Below are positions 10,257 through 18,431 of a stretch of DNA of 64,000 bases, piece after piece. Every line of letters begins with the position of its first letter. Positions within the stretch are counted from its first letter, which is position 1. The translations under genes and the position numbers were made by a program. Under the pieces are notes generated by a model. The model made no database searches and was not told the origin of the DNA. It saw only the letters and a list, made by a program, of their open reading frames with translations. This stretch comes from Rhodocyclaceae bacterium (lineage in GTDB: Bacteria > Pseudomonadota > Gammaproteobacteria > Burkholderiales > Rhodocyclaceae). The DNA lies in contig JAEUNM010000062.1 in the NCBI GenBank assembly GCA_016791105.1, positions 17,545 through 81,544 of the forward strand, given 5' to 3'.

Positions 10257-11159
10257 TCAGGCTGCAGACGCCAGATCGGCATCGGCCGCGAGCCGCGCCG
10301 CCAGGAAATCCACCAAAGTACGCACCCGATGCGGAACATGGCGATGGCCCGGGAATAGTGCGTATATGCCCAGGCGGCGGGCACAGAATTCGGTCAGCAC
10401 GGCGCGCAGCCGGCCCGCACGCACCGCCTGCGCGGCGATGAAGGTGGGCTGGTAGGCGATACCGAGACCGCGCGCGGCGGCTTCGATCAAAGCTTCGCCA
10501 TTATTGGCCGTGATGCGGCCCTGCACATCGAACCACTGCGTTGCACCATCCACCACGAAGGGCCAGCTCGAACGGAACGCCTGCGTGTAGCTGATGCACT
10601 CGTAGCGGATCAGGTCGGCCGGGTGTTGCGGCTCTCCGTGCTCGGCCAGATAGGCCGGCGCTGCCACCACCATGGAACGGCAGGAGCCCAATTGGCGCGC
10701 CACCTGCGTGGGCGGTAGTTGGGCGGTGATGCGCACGGCGACATCCAGTCCCTCTTCCACCAGATTGACACGGCGGTCGGTGAAATCGAGTTCCAGGCTG
10801 ATGTCCGGATAATCTGCCGCGAATTCGGCCAGCAAGGGCACCAGCTGGATGCCGAACGAAAGCGGCAGACCGGCGCGTATGTGCCCGCGCGGCTTGCCGC
10901 GTTCGGCATCCAGCCCGGTTTCCGCCGCGTCGACCAGCGCCAGTATTTCGCGCGACTTGTCGAGATAATTCTGTCCGGCCGAGGTAAGGCTCAGGCTGCG
11001 CGTGCTGCGCGCGATGAGCTTGGTGCCCAGGTGCGCTTCGAGTGCCGCGATTTTGCGCGTGACCACCGAGCGCGGCAAATCCATCTGATCCGCCACGGCG
11101 CTGAAACTGCCTTTTTCGGCCACGCGCACGAACAGATTCATCGCTTCCAGCCTATCCAT
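10257..11159 (-). CDS. LysR-family transcriptional regulator
   Basis: This 300-residue regulator has an N-terminal winged helix-turn-helix (MDRLEAMNLFVRVAEKGSFS, DLPRSVVTRKIAALEAHLG, TRSLSLTSAG) and a C-terminal effector-binding domain. The start is fixed by a strong ribosome binding site, GGAGGGAAC, directly before this ATG; an upstream ATG at 11171 lies before that site. It belongs to the subgroup next to DoxX, quinone-reductase or glutathione-linked genes. It is divergent from doxX and shares with it a 127-nt region containing a perfect 9-bp dyad, so it probably regulates doxX and itself. Confidence 0.92.
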   Translation of the reverse strand: MDRLEAMNLFVRVAEKGSFSAVADQMDLPRSVVTRKIAALEAHLGTKLIARSTRSLSLTSAGQNYLDKSREILALVDAAETGLDAERGKPRGHIRAGLPLSFGIQLVPLLAEFAADYPDISLELDFTDRRVNLVEEGLDVAVRITAQLPPTQVARQLGSCRSMVVAAPAYLAEHGEPQHPADLIRYECISYTQAFRSSWPFVVDGATQWFDVQGRITANNGEALIEAAARGLGIAYQPTFIAAQAVRAGRLRAVLTEFCARRLGIYALFPGHRHVPHRVRTLVDFLAARLAADADLASAA

Positions 11160-11172
11160 TGTTCCCTCCATG

Positions 11173-11206
11173 GCAATAAAGTTTTGTTGATTGTAGTCTT
11201 TATTGC
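11173..11206. promoter_or_regulatory. Dyad operator between lysR and doxX
   Basis: GCAATAAAG (11173-11181) and CTTTATTGC (11198-11206) form a perfect 9-bp inverted repeat with a 16-nt spacer in an AT-rich island. It begins 13 bases upstream of the lysR ATG and ends 80 bases before doxX, the position expected for a LysR-type recognition and autoregulation site. Confidence 0.65.
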
Positions 11207-11286
11207 AAATCGTCTTGCGCGGACAATGCGTCCATCCCGAACGGCATCCGGGCAGTCGATGCCGCCAACAGAGATGGAGCAATATC

Positions 11287-11691
11287 ATGAAAGCAATTGA
11301 AACCTACGGCCCCGTGGCGGGCCGCATCCTGATCGCCCTCATATTCGTGCTGTCCGGCTTCAGCAAAATCACCGGCTTCGAAGGCACGGTGGGCTATATC
11401 GCCTCGAAAGGCCTGCCCCTGCCGCAACTGGGCGCGGTGGCCGCAATCGTGGTCGAACTGGGTGGCGGCCTGATGCTCATGGTGGGCTGGAAAGCGCGCT
11501 GGGCGGCGCTGGCCATGGCCGTATTCACGGCCGCCGCGGCCGTGCTGTTCCACAACTACTGGGCCGCGCCGGCGGAAATGGCGCAGAACCAGTTCATCCA
11601 CTTCATGAAGAACATTTCCATGGTGGGCGGCCTGCTGTTCGTGGCAGCGCACGGCAGCGGCGCGCTCAGTCTGGAACGCCGCGCGGCTTGA
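11287..11691 (+). CDS. DoxX family membrane protein
   Basis: This 134-residue inner-membrane protein has four predicted hydrophobic helices: ILIALIFVLSGFSKITGF (the family signature), AAIVVELGGGLMLMVGW, a Leu/Ala-rich segment ending AAAAVLFHNYW, and MVGGLLFVAAHGSG. An Asn/Gln-rich loop (AEMAQNQFIHFMKN) precedes the last helix as in DoxX/YphA-type proteins. GGAG lies 9 nt before the ATG. DoxX proteins are linked to oxidative or thiol stress, but the reaction is unclear. It is probably controlled by the divergent LysR regulator. Confidence 0.9.
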   Translation: MKAIETYGPVAGRILIALIFVLSGFSKITGFEGTVGYIASKGLPLPQLGAVAAIVVELGGGLMLMVGWKARWAALAMAVFTAAAAVLFHNYWAAPAEMAQNQFIHFMKNISMVGGLLFVAAHGSGALSLERRAA

Positions 11692-11714
11692 GTTTTTTGC
11701 CTCGCATCGCCGAG

Positions 11715-11740
11715 GGGCAGCGGCCGCCAGGGCGCTGCCC
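11715..11740 (+). terminator. Possible terminator after doxX
   Basis: GGGCAGCG (11715-11722) pairs perfectly with CGCTGCCC (11733-11740) across a 10-nt loop. It is followed by a pyrimidine-rich TTCCTGTCCTTTT rather than a clean T-run, so termination strength is uncertain. Confidence 0.4.
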
Positions 11741-11786
11741 TTCCTGTCCTTTTGAGCGGATTGTTTTTGCTCGCCCATCTGGTGCG

Positions 11787-11816
11787 TGATCCATCCGCCA
11801 GCCGCCTCCGTACAAG
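11787..11816 (+). promoter_or_regulatory. ECF11 (RpoE/ChrR)-type promoter of the second lipid operon
   Basis: TGATCC (11787-11792) is followed by exactly 18 bases and TACAAG (11811-11816), the -35/-10 form recognised by ECF11 sigma factors. The same -35 word and spacing occur twice in the sigma gene's own regulatory region (19782-19868). Transcription would begin near 11823, about 24 nt before the methyltransferase ATG. Confidence 0.65.
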
Positions 11817-11846
11817 TTCCAATGCGGGATTTTCAGGGGGCGGGTG

Positions 11847-12890
11847 ATGGTGCAGGCGGTCGAACAAGCGGTAAATTGGGTGGAACAGGGGCTGGTGCCG
11901 GACCGCGTGATTCGGCTCGGCATACGCAGGTTGTTGCGCGAACGGCTGGCCGAGGTGTGCGCAGCGGACGTGGCGGCGGCCTGCGAACTGGGTGAAACTT
12001 TCATCGCGGCGCTGCCGGACGCGCAGATTGCACCCTTGCCGGAAAAAGCCAACCAGCAGCATTATGAAATTCCGGCCGAATTTTTTGCAGCGGTGCTGGG
12101 GCCACAACGCAAATACAGTTGTTGCCTTTGGCCGGACGGTTGTTCCAGTTTGGCCGCCGCCGAAACGGCCGCGCTGGAACTGAGCGCCGCGCATGCCGGC
12201 CTCGCCGACGGCCAGCGCATCCTTGAACTGGGCTGCGGCTGGGGATCGTTCAGCTTGTGGACGGCGCAGCGGTTTCCCAATGCGCATATCACCGCCTTGT
12301 CCAATTCGGCATCGCAGCGGGAAGCCATACAGGCGCTCGCGCAAGCAAGGGGCGTTTCCAATCTGGAAGTGCTGACGGGCGATTTCAATAATTTCGACAC
12401 CGGCGCGCGCTTCGACCGCGTGGTGTCGATAGAAATGTTCGAGCATTTGCGCAACTGGCCGCAGGCTTTTGCCCGCGTGGCGCGCTGGCTTGTACCGGGC
12501 GGGCGGTTTTTCATGCACGTATTCGTGCATGGCGGCGCGCCCTATGCGTTTAACGCGCGCGATGCGAGCGACTGGATGAGCCGGCATTTCTTTTCCGGCG
12601 GCATGATGCCCAGCGACGCGCTCGCCGCGCGCTGCCAGGACCACCTGCGTCTGGCGCGGCAGTGGCGCTGGGACGGCCGCCACTATCAGCGCACCGCCGA
12701 AGCCTGGCTCGCGCGCATGGATGCCGCAGAGGACCAATTGCGGCCGCTGTTCCAGCGCATTTATGGCGCCGACGCCGAGCGCTGGTGGATGCGCTGGCGG
12801 CTGTTTTTCATGTCCGTGGCCGAACTGTTCGGCTTTGACCAGGGGCAGCGCTGGTTCGTGAGCCATTATCTGTTCGAACGGCGCGACTGA
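11847..12890 (+). CDS. CFA synthase-family SAM methyltransferase
   Basis: This 347-residue protein is related to cyclopropane-fatty-acyl-phospholipid synthase. The SAM site ILELGCGWGSFSLW lies near residue 127, followed by VVSIEMFEHLRNW and the lipid-site segment HFFSGGMMPS. YNGGAP-type tails are absent, as in the subgroup found in sigma-E/ChrR loci. It starts a five-gene operon with DUF2878, DUF1295, DUF6134-like and DUF2177 genes. A GTG three bases earlier is an alternative start; AGGGGGCGG is the ribosome binding site. It probably methylates unsaturated acyl chains of phospholipids during stress; the exact product is unknown. Confidence 0.85.
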   Translation: MVQAVEQAVNWVEQGLVPDRVIRLGIRRLLRERLAEVCAADVAAACELGETFIAALPDAQIAPLPEKANQQHYEIPAEFFAAVLGPQRKYSCCLWPDGCSSLAAAETAALELSAAHAGLADGQRILELGCGWGSFSLWTAQRFPNAHITALSNSASQREAIQALAQARGVSNLEVLTGDFNNFDTGARFDRVVSIEMFEHLRNWPQAFARVARWLVPGGRFFMHVFVHGGAPYAFNARDASDWMSRHFFSGGMMPSDALAARCQDHLRLARQWRWDGRHYQRTAEAWLARMDAAEDQLRPLFQRIYGADAERWWMRWRLFFMSVAELFGFDQGQRWFVSHYLFERRD

Positions 12891-12892
12891 GC

Positions 12893-13525
12893 ATGCATGC
12901 GGCGCATCCCACCGGTGGAATTGGCGGCATTGTTGCAACGCCGCACGGCGAGCCGTCGCGGCCACTAAAAATCGCCAATTTCTTGCTGTTCCAGGCCGCC
13001 TGGTTTGCTGCCGTGCTGGGTGCCGCGCGCGGTGCGCCTGGCGCCGGCACGGCGGCCATTGCGCTGGCGCTGGCCTGGCATCTGGCACTGGCGGCGCGTC
13101 CGGCCGAAGAAGCACGGCTCATCGCAGCCGTCACGCTGGTAGGCCTGGTATTCGAACTAATGCGGCTCGCCGCGGGCGGCGTGGTGTATGCGTCAGGTCA
13201 GCCGCTGGCGGCCTTGCCGCCGTATTGGCTGATCGCACTATGGGCGCTGCTGGCGAGTTCGCTCAATCTGAGCTTGCGCTGGCTCAAGGGGCACTATTGG
13301 CGCGCCGGGGTGATCGGCCTCGCAGCCGGACCGGCAGCGTTTGCGGCCGGTGTGCGGCTGGGCGCGGCACGCTTTAGCGACACTATTACGGCACTAAGTA
13401 CGCTCGCGGCAGGCTGGTGCCTGCTGCTGCCCTTGCTGGTCTGGCTATCGCGGCGCTACGACGGCTATGGCGCGCTACCCGCCGGATCGCCACGCCCCAA
13501 GCATACGGAGGCCCGACGCACATGA
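12893..13525 (+). CDS. DUF2878 family membrane protein
   Basis: This 210-residue polytopic inner-membrane protein has about six hydrophobic helices. The opening NFLLFQAAWFAAVLGAARG is the DUF2878 signature; FELMRLAAGGVVYASG and the central PPYWLIALWALLASSLN also fit. It starts two bases after the upstream methyltransferase stop and overlaps the next ATG by four bases (ATGA). DUF2878 genes typically occur in this lipid-modification cluster; their biochemical role is not established. Confidence 0.85.
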   Translation: MHAAHPTGGIGGIVATPHGEPSRPLKIANFLLFQAAWFAAVLGAARGAPGAGTAAIALALAWHLALAARPAEEARLIAAVTLVGLVFELMRLAAGGVVYASGQPLAALPPYWLIALWALLASSLNLSLRWLKGHYWRAGVIGLAAGPAAFAAGVRLGAARFSDTITALSTLAAGWCLLLPLLVWLSRRYDGYGALPAGSPRPKHTEARRT

Positions 13526-14328
13526 ATCCTTATGACGCCATCTGCCTGCCCGCCATGCAGGCGCTCGGGGTAATCGGCGTGCTCGCGGCGCTGGCCTGGA
13601 TGGCCAGCCTGGCGCGGCGCGACGCCAGTCTGGCGGATCGCTTCTGGCCGCTGTTCATCGCCGCAGCGGCCCTGGTTTATGCCGTGCAAAGCGCGCCACT
13701 GACAGCGCGCGGGCTGCTCATGCTGGCATTGGTGATGGCCTGGGCGCTACGCCTGGGCGGCTATATCACCCGGCGCAACTGGGGCCACGGCGAAGACCGT
13801 CGCTTTGCCGCGCTGCGCACCAAGCACGGCGCACAGTTCGGCTGGCGCAGCCTGTATCTGGTATTCGGCCTGCAGGGCTTGCTGGCCTGGCTGGTGAGTT
13901 TTCCGCTGCTGGCCGGCCTGGCAAGCCGCGCCGCGCTCACACCCTTCGACCTGCTCGGGGGCGCCCTATGCCTGTTCGGCATCCTGTACGAGGCAGTGGC
14001 CGACCGGCAAATGGCGAACTTTCTGCGCGACCCGGCGCAACGCGGCGGCGTCATGGCGCGCGGGCTGTGGGCCTATTCGCGTCACCCCAATTATTTCGGC
14101 GAAGCCTGCGTCTGGTGGGGGCTGGGCGCGATGGCGGTGGCGAGCGGCGCGGCCTGGGCCTTGGTGTCGCCCGTTTTGATGACGGTACTGCTGTTGCGCG
14201 TGTCGGGCGTCACCCTGCTGGAAAAGGACATTGCCGAACGCCGCCCGGGCTACCGCGACTACGTGCGGCGCACCAATGCGTTTTTTCCCGGACTGCCGCG
14301 CGGGAGCGGCAAACCGTGCGCGGGCTGA
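13522..14328 (+). CDS. DUF1295 / steroid 5-alpha-reductase-like membrane protein
   Basis: This 268-residue integral membrane protein has roughly six helices. Its C-terminal part carries the reductase/isoprenylcysteine-methyltransferase-like signature: GLWAYSRHPNYFGEACVWWG (about residues 182-201), then a LLRVSGVTLLEKD helix and YRDYVRRTNAFFPGLP. These residues bind NADPH or SAM in related enzymes. The start (MNPYDAICLPAM) overlaps the DUF2878 stop as ATGA. It probably reduces or otherwise modifies a lipid in the membrane; the substrate is unknown. Confidence 0.88.
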   Translation: MNPYDAICLPAMQALGVIGVLAALAWMASLARRDASLADRFWPLFIAAAALVYAVQSAPLTARGLLMLALVMAWALRLGGYITRRNWGHGEDRRFAALRTKHGAQFGWRSLYLVFGLQGLLAWLVSFPLLAGLASRAALTPFDLLGGALCLFGILYEAVADRQMANFLRDPAQRGGVMARGLWAYSRHPNYFGEACVWWGLGAMAVASGAAWALVSPVLMTVLLLRVSGVTLLEKDIAERRPGYRDYVRRTNAFFPGLPRGSGKPCAG

Positions 14329-14990
14329 TGCCGGGCCTGGCCCTGGCGGCGCTAGCCGGCGCCGCGCCGGCCGACACTGCGCCGCCGCAAACGCCCACGC
14401 GCGAGTGGGATTTTGAAGTCACGCTGGACGGAAAACCCATAGGCCGCCATCGCTTTCTGCTCGCACCGCAAGGGGCCGATGGCAGCCGGACTTTGCTTAG
14501 CGAGGCCGACTATCTGGTAAAAATTTTGGGGATTCCGGTGTACCGCTACCACCATGAAGCGCGAGAACGCTGGCAGGGTAATTGCCTTGCGGAACTGGCT
14601 GCACGCACCGACGACGATGGCCGCCGCTCCAGCGTGACTGCCGAAGCACGCGAGGGTGGGCTGCGGATCGCGGTCCAGCCGCCGGCCGCGGGCGGGTCAA
14701 GCGATGGGGCTAATGCGGCCGGCTGCCTGATGACTTTTGCCTATTGGAATGCCTCCATGCGCACGCAATCGCGGCTGCTCAATCCGCAGACGGGCGTAGT
14801 GGAAGCGGTGCGGATCGCGCGCGCCGGCAACGCTACTGTGATGGTGCAGGGCCGCCCGGTGAAGGCCGAAAACTGGCGCATCAGCGGGGCGCTCAGTCAG
14901 GTCGACGTCTGGTACACAGTCGATCACAATTGGGTAGGCCTGGATGCGCTGTTAGATGGCAAGCGGAAATTGAGCTACCGACTGCAATGA
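14316..14990 (+). CDS. DUF6134-like exported protein
   Basis: This secreted protein of about 224 residues may bind lipid in the periplasm. The N-terminus (MRGLMPGLALAALAGAAPA) is a short signal peptide if translation starts at GTG 14316, which has GGAG upstream and supplies the positive charge. An ATG at 14328, overlapping the DUF1295 stop, is the alternative. The mature part is beta-rich: WDFEVTLDGKPIGRHRF, a YLVKILGIPVYRYHHEARE strand pair, CLMTFAYWN and VWYTVDHNWVGLDALLDG. It resembles DUF3108/DUF6134 proteins of ECF11 lipid loci. Its stop overlaps the next ATG. Confidence 0.7.
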   Translation: MRGLMPGLALAALAGAAPADTAPPQTPTREWDFEVTLDGKPIGRHRFLLAPQGADGSRTLLSEADYLVKILGIPVYRYHHEARERWQGNCLAELAARTDDDGRRSSVTAEAREGGLRIAVQPPAAGGSSDGANAAGCLMTFAYWNASMRTQSRLLNPQTGVVEAVRIARAGNATVMVQGRPVKAENWRISGALSQVDVWYTVDHNWVGLDALLDGKRKLSYRLQ

Positions 14991-15400
14991 CCCCCGCCGC
15001 TATGGCGCTGCGCCGCCACCTGCATGCCGCTGCGCTGGTCGCGGCGGCGTTCCTGCCGCTCGATGCCATGTGGCTAACCCTCATGACGCCACGCTTGTAC
15101 CAACCCGGGATGGGTCATTTGCTGGCGGCACAGCCCGATTTTGCCGCCGCAACGGCGTTTTACTTACTGTACTTTGCGGGCGTGGCCGTCTTCGCCGTGC
15201 GGCCCATGGAGCGCGTTACGCGCCTGCTACCTTACGCGGCGCGCGCCGCATTGTTTGGAGCCGTCGCCTATGGCACCTACGATTTGACGAACCAGGCAAC
15301 GCTGCGCGACTGGCCGTGGGTCATAACGGTTAGCGATCTTTGCTGGGGCGCCGCTGCGACCGCACTCGCCACGCTGATCGCGCGTCGGGCCATGCGATAA
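14987..15400 (+). CDS. DUF2177 family membrane protein
   Basis: This 137-residue inner-membrane protein has four hydrophobic helices. Diagnostic DUF2177 segments are AFLPLDAMWLTLMTPRLY, FYLLYFAGVAVFAVRP, YGTYDLTNQATLRDWPW and VSDLCWGAAATA. The start overlaps the upstream stop (ATGA), so all five genes from 11847 to 15400 form one operon. Function is unknown; it travels with lipid-modification genes. Confidence 0.87.
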   Translation: MTPAAMALRRHLHAAALVAAAFLPLDAMWLTLMTPRLYQPGMGHLLAAQPDFAAATAFYLLYFAGVAVFAVRPMERVTRLLPYAARAALFGAVAYGTYDLTNQATLRDWPWVITVSDLCWGAAATALATLIARRAMR

Positions 15401-15442
15401 GATCAATTCCAACCAAGCGCCCACTACCCGCGACGGCCAAAT

Positions 15443-16600
15443 CTACCAAGCCCATTGCGCGCGATGCGCAGGCTTGACGCGGTCGCGAGCGAACAAGTCG
15501 CGCACAAAACTACCCCTCAGAAAACGCTCGAGTACGCCGCGCCGGTCCAACATTTCTATAAATTGCGGGTCCAGAAAACCACGCCGGTCGGAGTGCTGCG
15601 AGGTGTCGATATCGCCGAAGCCATTCACCTCGATTATTTTCGGGCCATCGGCGCACAGCGCGATATCCCAACCGGGACAGGTGTAGCCGGGAAATGCCAG
15701 ATGCGCATCCAGCACCAATTGGCGAATTTCGCGCCAGCAGGGAATTTGAATCCCCAACATCGGCCGACCGGTGTTTGGATGGGATTCGTGCAGGCGCCTC
15801 GTGTCGCGGAAGCCGCCGACAACGCGCAATACCTTGCCGCTTTCCAGATCGATCTGGCAGATAAGATTTCCGCTGGTACCGAATTTAAAGTGGTCGTCAT
15901 CGCGGTTTCCAGCATTGGCGCGCCAGATTGCACGTGTGATAATCGGTCCGCGGTCGGAATAAAAGCTGTGAATCCGGAATCCCGATATTTTGGCAGTGCC
16001 ACATACGTCCGCCAGCCGGGGATGCGACGTCAATGGCTCCTGAAGCACCCAGCCCAGACCACGCCTGTCTTCCAGACGGTCCAGCAATTGATCCTCGTTA
16101 AGCCGCTCAGCAGAGCCAAGTTCGAAATGCTTGTCCTGGATGCCCGTCAGCAGGAAATTTCCGCGGCCAAACGAACTGGATGAGGGTTTCACATAGACCG
16201 GAACATTTTCCGGCTGTCGCAAAAACGCCAACAGTTCGCTGGGGCTTTCCAGATTCTGCGCCAGTTTGGCGGGCCGCTTGGTGCGGTAGGTGGCGCGCAG
16301 GGCGGGATGCGGAAAACCACATCCGGCAAACATTGCGTACATCGAAATCTTGTCGAGCGACAAAATTTCCGAATATTCATCGACCAGCAGTTTTTCGAGT
16401 ATTGCTTGCGCCCGCCAGCCGCCGAAGGCCTTTTTTTGTTCCAGAGTCAGATCTGTGCCGGCGAGTTCGTAATCGAGGTATTCGGAGAACCCCAGCCGGC
16501 CCTGGGAAAATCGCAGCGCCAGCATTTCTACCGCGATGGATAGCACCGAACGCCCGGTTTTACGCGCGCTTGCCGTAACTGCTGCTGCCGTACTTGCCAT
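15443..16600 (-). CDS. Sugar-transfer-associated ATP-grasp protein
   Basis: This 385-residue protein resembles the ATPgrasp_ST family, carboxylate-amine ligase folds usually near glycan or amino-acid conjugate pathways. Visible features are VYVKPSSSSFGRG (glycine-rich ATP loop), GWVLQEPLTSHP, IWRANAGNRDDDHFKFGTSGN, PCWREIRQLVLDAHLAFPG and GWDIALCADGPKIIEVN, whose Glu/Asn should bind Mg-ATP. GAGGG lies 6 nt before the chosen ATG. It is transcribed alone, convergent with the DUF2177 operon, and slightly less GC-rich than its neighbours. The substrate is unknown. Confidence 0.8.
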   Translation of the reverse strand: MASTAAAVTASARKTGRSVLSIAVEMLALRFSQGRLGFSEYLDYELAGTDLTLEQKKAFGGWRAQAILEKLLVDEYSEILSLDKISMYAMFAGCGFPHPALRATYRTKRPAKLAQNLESPSELLAFLRQPENVPVYVKPSSSSFGRGNFLLTGIQDKHFELGSAERLNEDQLLDRLEDRRGLGWVLQEPLTSHPRLADVCGTAKISGFRIHSFYSDRGPIITRAIWRANAGNRDDDHFKFGTSGNLICQIDLESGKVLRVVGGFRDTRRLHESHPNTGRPMLGIQIPCWREIRQLVLDAHLAFPGYTCPGWDIALCADGPKIIEVNGFGDIDTSQHSDRRGFLDPQFIEMLDRRGVLERFLRGSFVRDLFARDRVKPAHRAQWAW

Positions 16601-17026
16601 GCATGCCCTCGTGAAGTATTGCGCCATCAGCGCAAAAGGAGCCACTCAAATGTATTGAGGCGCTTACGTTGGCTATGCATTTCAACTAGGCCTGGCCGCC
16701 AACTAATTCGGCTCTGATTATGCTAAATAACTTATTGCCTGGGAACGCCACTTTGTCACGATCATGCGTTGTGGATTGCGTCCAAGTGTCTGTTTGTCGA
16801 AAACAATGTTTGCCGGATTGGCGTCGCCGCTTGTATATTGCCGCGTCCGATCCGGATAGCGCGCACGCCATATGCCGGAAGAGTGGATTCCGGGCAGACG
16901 CAAAAAGTTGGGGGTGCCGCGGCGGGCCACCATTGCCGGGCCTTGGGCAGGGGTGACGTTCAGATCGTCTTCGCGAAACCCGGGAAATGCGCGACCAGAA
17001 GCAGATTGCCGCACTGAAGATCGGGT
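16601..17026. other. Intergenic region before the ATP-grasp gene
   Basis: These 426 bases separate the Fic gene stop from the ATP-grasp start (both minus strand). The part 16640-16830 is clearly less GC-rich and likely holds the ATP-grasp promoter. Nothing else was recognised. Confidence 0.4.
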
Positions 17027-18226
17027 TCAGCCCGCCGCGTCCGCCTCCGCCTCCGGCCACAGCGCGGGAAAATAGAAGCGCAGCGCGTGCAGCGGCAGGC
17101 CGAAGCGCACACGCCCCTGCGGACTGTCGGATTTGAGCAGGCCGCGTTTGAGCAGCGCGCTCAGCACCGTGACGGCGGTGCGCTCACCCAGGCCCAGCAT
17201 GGATTTGAATTCGCCGCGCTCCAGTTCGCCCGCGCTCAAAAACAGGTAGTGCAGCGGCCGCAGTGCCTGCCGCCGCACGCCGGAGCGCAAGGATTGTTCT
17301 TCGAAACTGAGACAGGCCGCGATGCGCCCTTCCATGCCGGACACGGCCAACATGCCGGCCATGAATTGCACCTGATCCAGGCATACGTCCAACACGTAAT
17401 CGATCCACGCGATGAGCCCCTGTTCGCTCAGATTGCCGCGCCCGTCCAGATCGCCGCGGCGCGCTTCGTCGGCGTCGGCGAGGCGTGCGTAATAACGTTC
17501 GACGTCACGCGCGAAACCGCGCAGCGGCGACCATAGCCCGTTGCTATAGCCCAGCGCGTGCAATAGTACGTGGGTGTGCAGGCGCATCACGCGGCCGTTG
17601 CCGTCGATGAAGGGGTGCATCCAGCCCAGCCTTTGGTGGGCGGCGGCGAGTGCCAGCAAACTGGCTTCTCCGCGCCTCACCGTGCCGTAAAACTGCGCCC
17701 AGCGCGCGAAAAAGGCGGGCAAACTGTCCCAGGCCGGCGCCACGTGCCGCCCCACGCGCACCTCTTGTTGGCGCAGTTCGCCGGGCGTGAAGGGCGGGTT
17801 TTGCGAATCAGGCAGGTTTTCTGCCGGCAGGCGCGAAAACAGTTCGCGATGGATGTCCTGCACCGCGGCTTGCGAGTACAGGGCTTGTGCACCGGCTTCA
17901 CCCGCGTAGCCCACTTCCAGCGCCTGTTCCGCCTCGATGTGCGCGACCGCCAGCCGCTGCCGCCGTGCCAGTTCGCTATTGGCTGAAAAATCCTTGGCCA
18001 GCGCCTGTTCGATTTCCGCCGGGCGGGTGTGCTGGCCTTCGATGCGGTTGGTGTAATAGGAATTCATGCCGCGCAACAGCCCGCGCAATTCGGCAGCGAT
18101 CGGTAGTCCGCCCAGTTGCGCCGCGGCGCGCGAAAGTTCGTGCGCTTTGGCGAGCAAAGATTGCTGCATGTGCTCGCCCGGCAATAACGGTTCAAACTGG
18201 TGCGGGGCGTTGTAGAGCAAGACCAA
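17027..18226 (-). CDS. Fic family protein (AMPylator-type)
   Basis: This 399-residue Fic protein has the active-site loop HPFIDGNGRVMR near residue 203. The catalytic His, the Mg-binding Asp and the anion-binding GNGR are all present. An inhibitory motif of the (S/T)xxxE(G/N) type is visible N-terminally as TNRIEG (about residues 59-64), which marks a class II, self-inhibited enzyme. A winged-helix-like C-terminal region (LGLGERTAVTVLSALLKRGLL) is usual for this architecture. The frame opens at TTG 18226; ATG 18169 (MQQSLLAKAH) is an alternative but would drop the conserved FEPLLP. It likely transfers AMP to a target protein or to itself. Confidence 0.9.
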   Translation of the reverse strand: MVLLYNAPHQFEPLLPGEHMQQSLLAKAHELSRAAAQLGGLPIAAELRGLLRGMNSYYTNRIEGQHTRPAEIEQALAKDFSANSELARRQRLAVAHIEAEQALEVGYAGEAGAQALYSQAAVQDIHRELFSRLPAENLPDSQNPPFTPGELRQQEVRVGRHVAPAWDSLPAFFARWAQFYGTVRRGEASLLALAAAHQRLGWMHPFIDGNGRVMRLHTHVLLHALGYSNGLWSPLRGFARDVERYYARLADADEARRGDLDGRGNLSEQGLIAWIDYVLDVCLDQVQFMAGMLAVSGMEGRIAACLSFEEQSLRSGVRRQALRPLHYLFLSAGELERGEFKSMLGLGERTAVTVLSALLKRGLLKSDSPQGRVRFGLPLHALRFYFPALWPEAEADAAG

Positions 18227-18273
18227 TTTGCGTACTTGAAATGTTCAATAAGGTCATGATCAAGTTAGCAAAT

Positions 18274-18302
18274 ATTATAACTTTGCGCAAATTTTTGCGA
18301 AC
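18274..18302 (-). promoter_or_regulatory. Likely promoter of the fic gene
   Basis: In an AT-rich island the minus strand reads TTCGCA, 16 bases, then a perfect TATAAT (18279-18274), about 48 nt upstream of the TTG start. The spacer contains the palindrome TTTGCGCAAA. Between promoter and start lies a small dyad, TTGAA-ATG-TTCAA (18236-18248), a possible autoregulatory operator. Confidence 0.5.
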
Positions 18303-18431
18303 TTTGATGCGAACTTGGGAACGCCTTGGGGTGGAAGGCGAATTGAAGTTGCGCCCGGTCCGCGAAAATCAGCCCGAGGGCGCCGATTTGGCACCGCGAT
18401 GAACTGCCGCGAGGCGCGCCGCGGCGCCGCT

